Source: Trichinella spiralis | Taxonomy: Eukaryota; Nematoda; Enoplea; Trichinellida; Trichinellidae | NCBI GenBank assembly: GCA_000181795.3 | Contig: CM012954.1 | Coordinates: forward strand, 16,411,766-16,460,564 | Direction of reading: 5' to 3' | DNA length: 48,799 nt | In this document: positions 12,757 through 23,142 of the stretch, one piece after another | How the letters are laid out: the number at the start of each line of letters is the position of its first letter | Numbering within the stretch: the first letter of the stretch is position 1 | Position numbers and translations under genes: made by a program | The notes under the pieces: generated by a model | The model's input: the letters and a program-made list of their open reading frames with translations, nothing else | Database searches by the model: none | What the model was told of the DNA's origin: nothing

Positions 12757-12941
12757 TTTATTATGTAAGCTTAAGTTTTGGCTTGGCTAAACATACGAGA
12801 CGGAAACAAAGAACGCAAGTGAATGATAGAAAAAATGTCTGTGTGAAAAACCAGAAAATGTAAAAGAAAAACCTAATATCAGTCCACGGAAGATTGAAGA
12901 TTGTATTGTTGTTGTTGTTGTTGTTGTTGTTATTCTTATTG

Positions 12942-14847
12942 TTACCAAAGAGAAACGAGAACCAGGATCCATATAGGCATTAAGATGATGAACAGAAGGA
13001 CGACAATGCTGCTCGGGATCAAGGTAATGTCATATTTAAAAGGTGATGCTGTGATTTGGCGCGTTTGTGTTGGATATCGAATACGATCCCAGACATTTAA
13101 GATGGCATCCCTTGCACCGTGCCATGCATGTGGACCTTCCAGTCGATACTGATAAGGTACGCAAGGTCCGAAGAGGAGCTTGAATGCCAACTTTGGATCC
13201 GTGCGCCAGTACTTCCACAAGTTCGGCTTAGTGCCAATCATCTGGCTAATTTCATCCAAATAAGGTACGTAGTCTACTTGGATCGTGTGTCGTTGACTGC
13301 GCACGTAACGTTGGGCATTTTCTGTCTGCTTTTCTTGCACTTCTTTTTCCATTATTGCACGTGGTGGCAGCTTTTGCTTGTTTGCCAACAGGTGACATGC
13401 CAGACGACACTGCATCTCTGAGATGGGCAAAATTGAACCCCAAGGTTGAACAAGGCCGATCACAGCCAACGTTTCTGGATGGTTCAGTTGTGGGCAGTAC
13501 ATATATTTGAACAAAGCAGTTTCGTTGTTGTTTATCGAAAGGATATTTTCTTCCATGTATGGAAAGCTGATCTGATATCCAGTGCAAAGGACGACGGTGT
13601 CGATATCGGATTCTTCACTTGCATCGGTGAATTTTACCGAATTGCGACCAAATTCATAAACATCCGGCTTAATGACCACCATCTGCGAGCTCAGGCGACT
13701 GTGTAAATCGTCGCTGAACGTTGGATGCGCTTGGAAGACGTTGTGCTTCGGTTTCAGGCTGTACATTACGTGGTCGAATCGGGCATTCAGAGAAAATTCC
13801 AAATAACGACTGGCAATATTGGGAAACCAACGGCAGATCAGATTTGAGAACCTAGTCAACAGCAGTACGTCGTACGGATAGCCGCAGTGGAATGTGCGCG
13901 TGAATGTCCATGCTCCTCGTCTGGTGCTCAGGAACACCTGAAGAGGAAGAAACAGAAAGCCGTCAAGACTTGAAAAAACACAAAACCTAAGCTAACTAGC
14001 CTTTTTAGCGAAGCGACTGATTTCCGTAGCAATGTCACAAGCCGAATTGCCAATACCGACCACGAGCACACGTTTGTCATCGAATCCATTTGGACGTCGA
14101 TATTCCATACTGTGCATCACTTTGCCGTCGAATTCCGTATGCAAACCTTTGAAATTTGGCATATACGGATGACAGTGATGACCTGAGCAAAGCAATACGG
14201 CTTCGAAATCGTTCATCTCTACTTCACTGGTTCTACAACAGTTAAACTTTTAACATTTATTCTTATATGTTAAGTTTTGTTTTTTCTACATTTTTCGTCA
14301 TTGCAGTTGTTGTTGTTGTTGTTGTTGTTGTTGTTGGTAACAACACTTACATTGTATTTTTAGTTTCAATCATCCAGTGCCCATTTTCAGCGTGATCAAC
14401 GCTTTTGGTCACCTTGATCACTTCTGTGTTGAAGTGGACATGCTCCGTCAATTTGAATCGATCAGCGTATTCTTCCAGGTAATGCAATAGTTGGGTGTTG
14501 TGCATGAAGTTGGGCAAGTCACGTCTTGGCGGGAAATCACTGTAAGCAGACATTTCTTTGCTGGTGTTGATCACGGTACTTTTCATCACTGTCGATCGTC
14601 CTGACATCAACAAAGCGTATGCACAATTAATTCAAAAATAATTTTCATTTCGCATTATTTGTTTTGCAACTGGCATTCATTCACGTTGATTGTGAAATCT
14701 CTTACCTGGAATCACTTTCTCTTGATAATACCACAGACCTCCAATTCGATCTGCCCTTTCAAAGCAGACCGGCTCTAAACCATAATCGAGGCATGTTTTG
14801 ATTGCTGTTAAGCCGCTTGGACCGGCGCCAACAATAGCCACGCGCAT
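12942..14847 (-). CDS. Flavin-containing monooxygenase (FMO)
   Basis: FMOs use FAD, NADPH and oxygen to oxygenate soft nucleophiles (amines, sulfides) at the ER membrane. Four exons: 14847-14706, 14600-14351, 14232-14001 and 13937-12942, an intact frame of 539 residues, normal for the family. Visible motifs: FAD-binding GAGPSG near residue 8; IGGLWYY; SKEMSAYSDFP and PNFMHN; the FMO signature FDGKVMHSMEY at 165-175; NADPH-binding GIGNSACD at 190-197; VFLSTRRGAW at 209; CTGY followed by FPYMEENI; IGTKPNLW, and FGPCVPYQYRLEGP. A hydrophobic C-terminal anchor occupies roughly the last 25 residues, as in microsomal FMOs. The last intron (14000-13938) starts with GC, not GT: the exon must end at AAG (14001) to join FAKK to VFLSTRR in frame. 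The start is the ATG directly before the FAD motif. The neighbouring hedgehog-related gene is divergent, 2 kb away. Confidence 0.95.
14306..14337. repeat. (TTG)n microsatellite in an FMO intron
   Basis: About ten TTG units inside the intron between exons 2 and 3 of the FMO gene, close to the donor side on the minus strand. Confidence 0.85.
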
Positions 14848-16881
14848 GTTAATTAGCTTTGTTTACTTAAAGCTGTTTTAAATTGACCGTTAAATGAGTT
14901 ATTTTGGAAAACGACTTTGCCGAGAAACCGCACGTCGTCGTCAGCGTTTTCAATTATGATTTGATATACGTTACTAATGGCCAATAAAGAAATAATCTGC
15001 ATAAGGTATAAATTGCTGATAGCTACTGTATAGTTTTGCGAAAGACGCGCAGATTAGCCGCAGGCTATGAAATTCCCGTTAAGCGAAAATGGTAACTAGT
15101 AGCACAGACAGGCTTGTGAAGTGCCCAAGGCTGAGAGTAAATGATATGTCATTTTTTTCAGACGATTACTCAAAAGTGGACATCAAATAGTAATAGTGAG
15201 CAGCTTTCTCACCGAATAGATTTAATTTCATAAATTTACTCATAATAATAAATTGCATTTCACTTGCTATCATAATTATTGCTGTTGTTGTTGTTCTCGT
15301 TGTTGATAATGGAAAATATTTATGCAAAAACTCAAAACATAATTTTTAAAATGCATGTCAGGTATATTCTATTATGACGGAATGTTATGCGGAAAACTAG
15401 CTTGTTCAATGAGAAATTGATTGATAATGACAAATAGAAAAATTCATTGCAGAAGTGGATGAGTGATGACAGATCGGCGAACCCTGCTCAGCAACCAAAT
15501 CAAGGAAAGCGATTTATTTATCTTTTCTGAATAATGCATTGTTGTCAACCTTTTTTACTTGTCTGTTTGAATATTCACGTTGTTTCATGCTTCATATTTC
15601 ATCCTTTGCGTCGGCGAAAGCTTTTGTTTTTAGGGGCATCATGGTGCATTTAATCTTGCAAATTTGCATAAAAATGATTTGCTTTTTTTGATGAACGTAT
15701 GCTTGGTTTCAGCGTGATTTAGAATTGTAGAAGTGTTGATTAATTTAAATTTAGTTTTCATTAAAAATTTTCTTCATATCTGTTTTAATAATAATTCATC
15801 CCTGTAACAGCCGGATGTGATATTTTTATTCATTCCCTATGCATATGCGGCGTTGCAGATTAGTGTTAAACTTTTGTTTTGCAATGTTAAATCATGAAGG
15901 AGTATTTTCTAAACTGATTACAGTACGCTTTAAGAATGCCTGAAGATCACACTGTCACATAACATTGACAGTCGAACATTTCCCGCATGAATATGAATTG
16001 TTCATATTCTATAACTCTAAAATTAATTACATAAATAAAAAAATGTGATTCGATAAGTTTACGAATTATGTTTTTTTAGTGTAAAGTATTGTTATTCATC
16101 ATTATTTGTGTTTTTATTTTAATTCCTAAAATTGTATAATTATGCAGTTAGTATAAGACATTTTTTATTTAATCTGTGTGAAAATCAGAAACGTTTTTTT
16201 TGAAGTTTTTATGTCAATAGCTTATATTGTTGAGAATTTTTCCCAATTAGACGGTCTTCTGTTTAGTAATTAGCGAGGTGGATGAAAATTAACATGTTTC
16301 GACACTTTGATTAAACTGTTGTTTAAATGTTGACTGGTCGATTGCGTCAAAAAGTAGCATGTGTAGGCAGAATATATTGTTCTTTTTTTTTAAACATGGC
16401 ATATTTTTCAATGTTCCTTTTGACACTATTGTGATTGTGAATCAACCAGCTTGATGGAGATTGTTCGATTAGAGGCAGTCGTTTTGAGCGTCAGTTGACC
16501 CGCTTGATCGTCTGTCATCGGTTGGTTCAGGTGATCTTTGCAGGTTGCGGGTGAGCTTAGAAATTTTGAATGGGCAACTTGCAATTGGCCTGAAAAAAAA
16601 TATGGAAGCCGACCTGGTCTACCTTTTGGCCCCATTTCTCATCAGCGTTTGGGATATACATTGAAGGGCGTGAATGTTCATTTTTAATTTCGCCCCCTTT
16701 GCTCTTTCTCTTCCTCCAATCGCATTGTGGCATTGTAACACAGTTTTCTTTGTGCATCGGCTCATTAAAGTTTCAAAAAATTTTATAATTCCAACTCTTC
16801 AACTGATTTCATTTTGAATTTTCTTCGTTTGAGTGGATTTTTTCGCTGCACAACACTCCTGCATACAGCTTACCGCTGTGC
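14848..16881. other. Intergenic region between divergent FMO and hedgehog-related genes
   Basis: About 2 kb that must contain both promoters. It is mostly AT-rich with no motif I can name. A less AT-rich patch at about 16426-16760 carries two overlapping minus-strand open frames of 66-69 codons with no recognisable protein features; I do not call them genes. I see no RNA gene. Confidence 0.5.
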
Positions 16882-19627
16882 ATGATGTTCATTGTTGTTT
16901 GTGTTTGTTTTTTGATTAATCAGGCGTTGGCGAGCACGTTTGATCCGGCTGAATTTTCCATTTTTCAATGTCAGTCACACGAAGCTCTCAGCATACAGGG
17001 TCGAGGTACGGGATTTGTGAAACTCAGCTGTGCCAAGCCGGTTGCTTGCAGTAAAACTCAAGTAAGCTTCTTCTTCTTCTTCTTCTTCTTAACTCTAATG
17101 ATGTATCCAGTTCATTTAAATTAAGATTATTTTGTTTTATTTTTTTTATTGAATTCAGAATTGCAAGATGACCACTTTCAATGCAACATGCTCCGGTCCT
17201 AATGAATATGTTCATGGTATTATCAAATTGCCAGAGCATAAGTCAGTATATGAAGCTTTTTTATATATTTGATAATTAATTCATTATTTATTTCAGAATT
17301 AATCAGATTTGCTGTCAACTGGCCGACGTTCCGTCCTCACTGACTATTAACGAACGATGCTTCACTGATTCCATTACTAACCAGACTCTCACTGAAGGTA
17401 CGTGCAGTTTAATAATATGTGATCAGTTCTATTCAAATGACTATAACAATTTCATAAAATTGCCTTTTTTAAAACTCAAAATGAAAAACTAATATCTACA
17501 TAACTGTTTAAATGGAAAATTTTACTCATATATGAAAGCGAACTTTTTTAATTCTGCTTTTAAACTGTTACGTAATAGTTATGGTTTTGTAAAGTATAGT
17601 ATTATCTTTTTTGCATTGCATTTTAAATAAAAGTGAAGTTTAATACATTAGAATTATCATATGATGAAATAAATGTTGATAAGTCGATTTTTTGATTAGA
17701 GAACTTTTTTTTATTGTTCAAAGCAATTACACACAAATTTGGTAAATTTTAAAAGGTCAAAAAATGCTTTTAATACGCGTGCAATGATGACCTCATTACC
17801 TTATGACATTGATGCTTTTTTAAAAAGTTTTTGTGAATTTTTTCACTAATTTTAGTTTAATAAGTTGAAATGGAAAAGTTCAAATTTGTGTTTACAAAAA
17901 TGTGTACCATGATAATAGTAAGTAATAAATTTTTCATAAACTGGAAATACTTTTCCAGTAGTAATAAAAAAAGAATAATTTTTTGCAATGCAAGCATGTT
18001 TGTTTAAAGACACTATTTATTGTATTTTTTCTCTGACATCACTAATGAGGTGGGTTTGTTTGTCTTGTTTCAGTTCAATCTGCTTTAAACGAAAAAGAAC
18101 GATTGCCATATTCGTATCTTGCTCGTGATGACTACGCACCAGCTTTTGTTAAATTGTTTCGTTTGGCTCATCAAAGTGATGGAGTAAGAATAGTCAAGAA
18201 GATCAAAGCTGTTGAGTGAGTGATTATTGATTATTGATATTTTTTCTTTTTGAAAATGCAGTTTTCATTGCAACAGCATTTTTCATGTAGCCAGTTGTTG
18301 CAAGCAGTTGTGGAATAGAATTATGTTATAATTTTGCCTCAATTGAAACTCATTCAGGCATGGCTATTTGATAACTTCTTGCCAACTAGACTGTATCGAT
18401 GGTACATTACCAGAGGGCTCGGTGCCACCTGAAGAGGGCATACTTTGTGATGAAGCGTGTCAGAGGCTGTTGGAAAAGAATCGTGAAAACAGTGCTGTCA
18501 ATAGTGTCGAAGTCAGTCCCACATCTTTGCCAGAAAAACAACTCACTGGCGAGCCCGTCATTGCTGACAATGCATTAGTACCACGGATATCCAGTGCTGG
18601 CGCGGGTGGTGGTGGTGCAGTTCAGGCGGACGGAAATCTTCAAGATAGACATGCAACCAATTTAGCCTCGTCTGCATCTTCGTCAGAACATTCAGCTCCT
18701 GGCCAGTGGCAGCCGTGCTCTTACTGTGGACCGTTTATCCCGAGAGCTGCTGTCAACTCGGCGATCAATCCCATTCCATCTGCTACGAATCCTATAGGCG
18801 GTGGTTGTTTCAGTGCTGATATGCATGTACGAACCACCCATTCTCAAATTAGAATGGATCAACTGCAGCTCGATGATATAGTAAATTCATTTTTCCAAAT
18901 TTTTTCCCAACTCAGTCGTCAGTTAACATTCTTTTTGCTAAACTTGCACTAACTTTTCACATCTAATCTTATTTACTGAAATAATAATAACTTTGTCTTT
19001 GCACGCAGTGAATTGACTGTCATGGTTTTTGACGGTTTTTCTATTCAGGTTTTTGTCGATCCAGTTGAGCAGCAGCCGATCTTTTCAATGCTTCATCATG
19101 ATCCCGCAGCTGAAGTGGATTTTATTATTATAAAAACGGAGACGAATCGCAGTTTGTCGTTGACACCGAATCATTTGATTCCAATTGTTCCGTGCCGGCG
19201 TGGAATTTTGCCTGCTGAAAAATTGGAAGCAACTGTCAATCGCTATTCAAAATTTGCACACAAAGCTGAGCAGGATGAGTGTGTACTGATGGCGTATGGC
19301 GGTTTGGTGAAGACGGAAAAAATTGTCGCTATTAGCCAACGACGTTTGCGTGGCATTTTTTCACCCCTGACCGAAAAAGGCACTATTGTGGTCAACGATT
19401 TTGTAGTCTCTTGTTATAGTACATGTGAAAGTCACGCCTTGCAAAAGTTGTTTCATAATTCCATTCGACATATTAGCCGAATGTTACGCAATGCATTATT
19501 CATCCAGCTGCCAGTCAGTTCGACTACACTGCCATTGGTCGATTTTACTTTTGACCAAATTTCTGAGATCTATTTGAAATCTTTGTACAAGCTGATGCAC
19601 TGGACAGTATCGATGACTGTGGCGTAG
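16882..19627 (+). CDS. Hedgehog-related secreted protein with Hint (Hog) domain, warthog/quahog-like
   Basis: Six exons: 16882-17061, 17159-17241, 17297-17397, 18074-18215, 18358-18880 and 19049-19627, giving 535 residues. Residues 1-17 are a hydrophobic signal peptide. Residues 18 to about 115 form a cysteine-rich N-terminal domain (LSCAKPVAC, NCKMTTFNATC, IICC-type pair in INQICCQ) like the short domains of nematode hedgehog-related proteins rather than a true Hedge domain. A Ser/Ala/Gly-rich linker leads to the Hint domain, which starts at GGGCFSADMHV. Its nucleophile Cys319 is present, as is the LTPNH motif with Thr382 and His385, so autocleavage looks possible. The C-terminal RLRGIFSPLTEKGTIVVNDFVVSCYS block is typical of Hog domains. 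Intron 5 lies inside the Hint domain, and reading through it would end in a stop. Known relatives act in cuticle formation and moulting. Hint family is certain; the subfamily (warthog versus quahog) is not. Confidence 0.93.
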
Positions 19628-20694
19628 CTTTTTCAAAGCGGCGCGATTCTCAGATGATAATTTTATTCTATTTATTATACTGTTGTTGCAATGTATTTAT
19701 TTGTTCAAGCGGTTACTTTTCTTTTCATTAACAGCCATGCGAATTGTTATTTCTTTGTTTTAAATCAGTGACAAGAAATTTAATTATTTCCAAACTGTAT
19801 TTCTTAAAAACAAATAAAATATCAATATGCAGATACACGAGCGAACAGCGTTTGTCGTTACGTCCATAAAATGTAAATAGATGAAACTCAGTAACTGGTG
19901 ATAATAAGGCAATAATGTTAAAAAACAAAACAAAAATTAAAATGATATTTATAATTAATTATTAACAATATTTTTTTTACTTTTTGAAGAGCAATTATCA
20001 AAATCGAAAACATTTTATCAAATTTAATCTTAAACATCTATTATGAATACTGTATGTATTTTCGCATACTGTAGGAATTTGTGACACATTTTATTTTGCG
20101 TTTTTTCTACGTACGAATGTATAGTATAATTGAAAATTGTACGTGAAAAGTATTGATTTTACTACTGCGAAACCCGCTTTCGACAAAAGCGGAAATTAGC
20201 AAAGATTAATAGCTTAATGTTATTCTATTTATTTAACATGCAGTTTCCATAGAGAAAATGCAGTATATCACATAAAAAAAATAAAGAAGGCCAAAAAATT
20301 AATAATAAATTTATGAATATAATCAAAATAGAGTATTTAAATTATCGCCTTTGCTGAATATTCGCCCGTTGTAAAATACCTGAAAACTGTGACGAATTAC
20401 TGTAGCTGTTTGTGCGTCATGAACTTACTCATTGTTTTTGATATTGCAGTTCTTCCATCAGCGTTGTGTTGAGGTAGTGTCCGTTTTTTGACAAGCATAA
20501 TGCTTTGTTGAGTGCTCTGACAGTTGAATATCGAGGGACACTAGCATTTAAGATATTTATTTCTTTGTTTATGCACAAGTTTTCATTTCGAATGAAATTT
20601 ATTTCTTTAGTCATATGAAACGATTATATTTGGGCTTATTGTTTTATTTTAGATTCTGAACAATTTTTGTGGCAATTTTTCCGTTTGTCTTTTC
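19628..20694. other. Intergenic spacer between tandem hedgehog-related and MINDY genes
   Basis: AT-rich, about 1 kb. It carries the 3' UTR of the hedgehog-related gene (an AATAAA lies at 19813) and the upstream region of the MINDY gene. Small minus-strand open frames at 19728-19928 and 20429-20614 show no recognisable features. The spacing is too wide for a typical nematode operon. Confidence 0.5.
20644..20652 (+). other. Splice acceptor (TATTTTAG) 42 bases upstream of the MINDY start
   Basis: A T-rich tract ends in an acceptor with no visible partner exon upstream. Its distance to the ATG at 20695 resembles that at the MAIP1-like gene, so it may be a trans-splice site or the end of a 5' UTR intron. 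Confidence 0.4.
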
Positions 20695-22590
20695 ATGAGT
20701 GATTCTTCTCTCTCTACTCCCATATCAAAGAATGAAACGGAGATGCAGTCGTCACAGCTAGCAGCTGCTATTCAAGATGGTGCAGAAGAACCGGAGAATT
20801 TGAATGCAATCGAAACAAACGCTCCAGCTGAAGAATTGCAACCCCAGCAGAGCAGAGATGTTGCGGATACGCAGAGTGAAGATTTTAGTGCCGTTGATGA
20901 ATTAGTAATTGCTGCAGTGAAAAAGTTGATGCTTATTTGGGTCAATTTGTCTTTATTTAGATTCATCACGTGAAATGGATAATTTGGCATGGACGATCTG
21001 TTCCAATTATTACACAGAACGAAAATGGTCCATGTCCCCTGTTGGCTATCGTTAATTTATTGTTTCTCCGAGGTCGACTCACACTACCGCCCGGTACGGA
21101 ATTGGTCACAGCTCGTCAGCTTATGAATCAAATTGGTGAAACTTTTATACAGTTTGGCTTTAATGTAAGATTTTATTCTTTTACAAACTTGAAATAATCA
21201 GTAGTGAGGCAGTTTTGCATTTGTTTCTCGTATTATAGGGTAATCATAGGCAAGATTTTGAGCAGAATTTGTTCGATGCTTTTTCCGTGCTACCGAAATT
21301 GAGCACTGGTTTAGACGTGAATGTAAAGTTCAGTGGGTAAGAGTGTTGTCATTAAATCGATTTGTTTGTTTTTCTAATTTTTATTCTGGAAAAATTTAGA
21401 GTATTTGACTTTGAATACACTTCGGAATGTATTGTGTTCGATTTGTTGAATATACGGTTGTGCCATGGCTGGCTTCCCGAACCCGAAGACCCAGAAATTA
21501 TGTTAGCTGTATCCGATCTCAGCTACAATCAGCTAGTGGAGAAAATTGTCGCTCAAACTAATGAAGACGATTCTTTGTCAAACGTTAATGGTAAATTGCT
21601 TCACTTATTTAGAGTATGTTATAATTGTTTTTTTCTATAGCTTTCTTCTTGCAAAGCTTCCTCGAACAATCTGCTAGTCAGCTTAGTCAAAACGGTCTGA
21701 GCAGTCTGTTGAGAGAACTGTTGGAAGATGAGTTGGCGGTGTTTTTTCGAAACAATCACTTTTCAGTCATTACGAAACATGAAGTAAGCAAATGCTTGTT
21801 TTTCTTCTCATATTGAAACTTGCACTGTAATATGCTTATTGTGTTAATTAATACTGTAGAATGTATAATTGCATTGTAAGTTAGCGAGCTGAGTCCTATT
21901 AGTTTACATAGAAATAAATTTGAATTGATTACTGCGTATCACAGTAGTTGATTAGAATTTTGTCGTCATCAATATTTATTTTCATTATAGTTGTGAATTT
22001 GAAGAATGACTTAACAAATTTATCTTGTTGCACAACAACAGTATAAATTTGGAAGTTTTATTTGTAAAAGGTTTGCTTCATCTAGGGAACTTTATTTTTG
22101 CTCTTGACCGATCAAGGATTTTTGAAAGAAACGGACTATGTTTGGGAAACGTTGGACACGATCGACGGTGATAGCCAGTTTGTAGATACCGAATTCCGCT
22201 TGGCAAAGGCGAAAAGTGAAGAGAAATGCTTGCAGGATGGCAGCAAGCAGATTGAAAACGAGTAACAACAGTACATTCTATTCCATTCGCAGCTTGGCGG
22301 AATGTAAAGTATGCTTTTTATTCTTCAGCTTTCTGCTCGCCATGTCGCTGAGCGAAGAGGCAGGAGGTCCTTATGCAAGGATAAAAGAACCTGCGAATGA
22401 TTTCCACTTTGCCGAACAATTGCAGCGAAAAGAGAATGAAACTGCTGTCGGACACGACAGCAGTGATTTGACCGCTGGCCGAAATGCTGCTGCTGCAATG
22501 CAAAATCCCGTGCAAAGTGACAACATGCTCACATCAGCGGCCACACCAAGAGTAGAAAAGGTTAAAACAAGCGACTTCTTTCCCAAATAA
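20695..22590 (+). CDS. MINDY: MINDY-family deubiquitinase (MINDY-1/2, FAM63 type)
   Basis: MINDY-1/2 are cysteine proteases that trim long K48-linked ubiquitin chains from the distal end. Seven exons: 20695-20916 (the donor could instead follow 20904), 20961-21164, 21239-21336, 21400-21590, 21641-21783, 22086-22261 and 22329-22590, giving 431 residues. About 74 N-terminal residues are acidic and low-complexity. The catalytic core begins at HHVKWIIWHGRSVPIITQ. The oxyanion Gln and nucleophile Cys99 are in QNENGPCPLLAI, the catalytic His278 in FFRNNHFSVITK, and the family motif FLLLTDQGFL follows. EYTSECIVFDLLNIRLCHGWL and YNQLVEKI also match. The C-terminal DFLLAMSLSEEA resembles the ubiquitin-interacting motif found at this place in MINDY-1. 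All three catalytic positions are present, so it is probably active. The protein ends without the prenylation box known in human MINDY-1. Confidence 0.94.
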
Positions 22591-23142
22591 ATTTTAACTG
22601 ATAATGTTTTTTTTTCAATCTTGTAGTGTCGCATTCTGTGATACAAAGCCTCCCAAGGTGTCGTTAAGGTTTTTTGCTAACACAATTAATTGTGCTATTG
22701 TGCCTTGGTTTGGCTTAACTGCGACGTCGTGTTTCTTCTTTGTTATTATTTTTAACTTTGAAATATGCGGTGAAATTTCAGCAGACTTCATTGTTAACAA
22801 CTTCATTTTCGGGATTTATATTCAATACAAATAAATAAATAAGGAAATAAATGAACGTACACACCCATATGTATATATATGTGTGTATGTGTATATTCTG
22901 TGGGTATACGTATATATATATATGTATGCGTGCGTTCATTTATTTACTTATTTATTTATGCGTATTTGTACACATAACGGTGCATCGTTGACGAAGCGAT
23001 TTTTTCTTTTGATGATGTGATTTCTAAAATCAGCAATATGTATTATTTTTATTGTTCGCCTTTTTGAGATAAAAAGGCGACAAAAAATAAAAAAAAGTTG
23101 ACCTTTGTTGTGTGCGGTGGTATGTTTGCATAACAGTTGCTC
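22591..23142. other. Short spacer between convergent MINDY and rabenosyn-5 genes
   Basis: The spacer holds both 3' UTRs and, at its centre, the long imperfect inverted repeat listed separately. An open frame at 22604-22834 has no recognisable features. Confidence 0.6.
22830..22960. repeat. Imperfect inverted repeat with a poly(A) signal in each arm
   Basis: The left arm (about 22830-22883) and right arm (about 22906-22960) are near reverse complements. Both contain a TAAATAAATAAG block, one mismatch, then AAATAAATGAACG, followed by alternating purine-pyrimidine (TATA/CACA-type) DNA. The loop is about 20 bases. The left arm gives AATAAA on the plus strand (22830-22835) for the MINDY gene. The right arm gives AATAAA on the minus strand (plus-strand TTTATT at 22939-22944 and 22951-22956) for rabenosyn-5. 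It may be a paired 3'-end signal, a degraded miniature transposon, or chance in AT-rich DNA. Confidence 0.75.

Larger units (their letters stand above)
12150..12941. other. Intergenic spacer between convergent MAIP1-like and FMO genes
   Basis: AT-rich DNA containing both 3' UTRs. A GTT/TTG repeat lies at about 12904-12930, just past the FMO stop codon. No coding signal. Confidence 0.6.

Noticed and set aside
13119-13706. Plus-strand open frames of about 90-100 codons
   Set aside because: They are antisense to the last FMO exon, which is clearly coding.
16426-16757. Overlapping minus-strand frames in a less AT-rich patch upstream of the hedgehog-related gene
   Set aside because: No domain, no flanking splice chain and no clear start. 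It may simply be promoter DNA.
18881-19048. Open frame running from the hedgehog-related gene's fifth exon into intron 5
   Set aside because: The intron has a GTAAAT donor and a TATTCAG acceptor, and only splicing joins the two halves of the Hint domain in the order known for the family.
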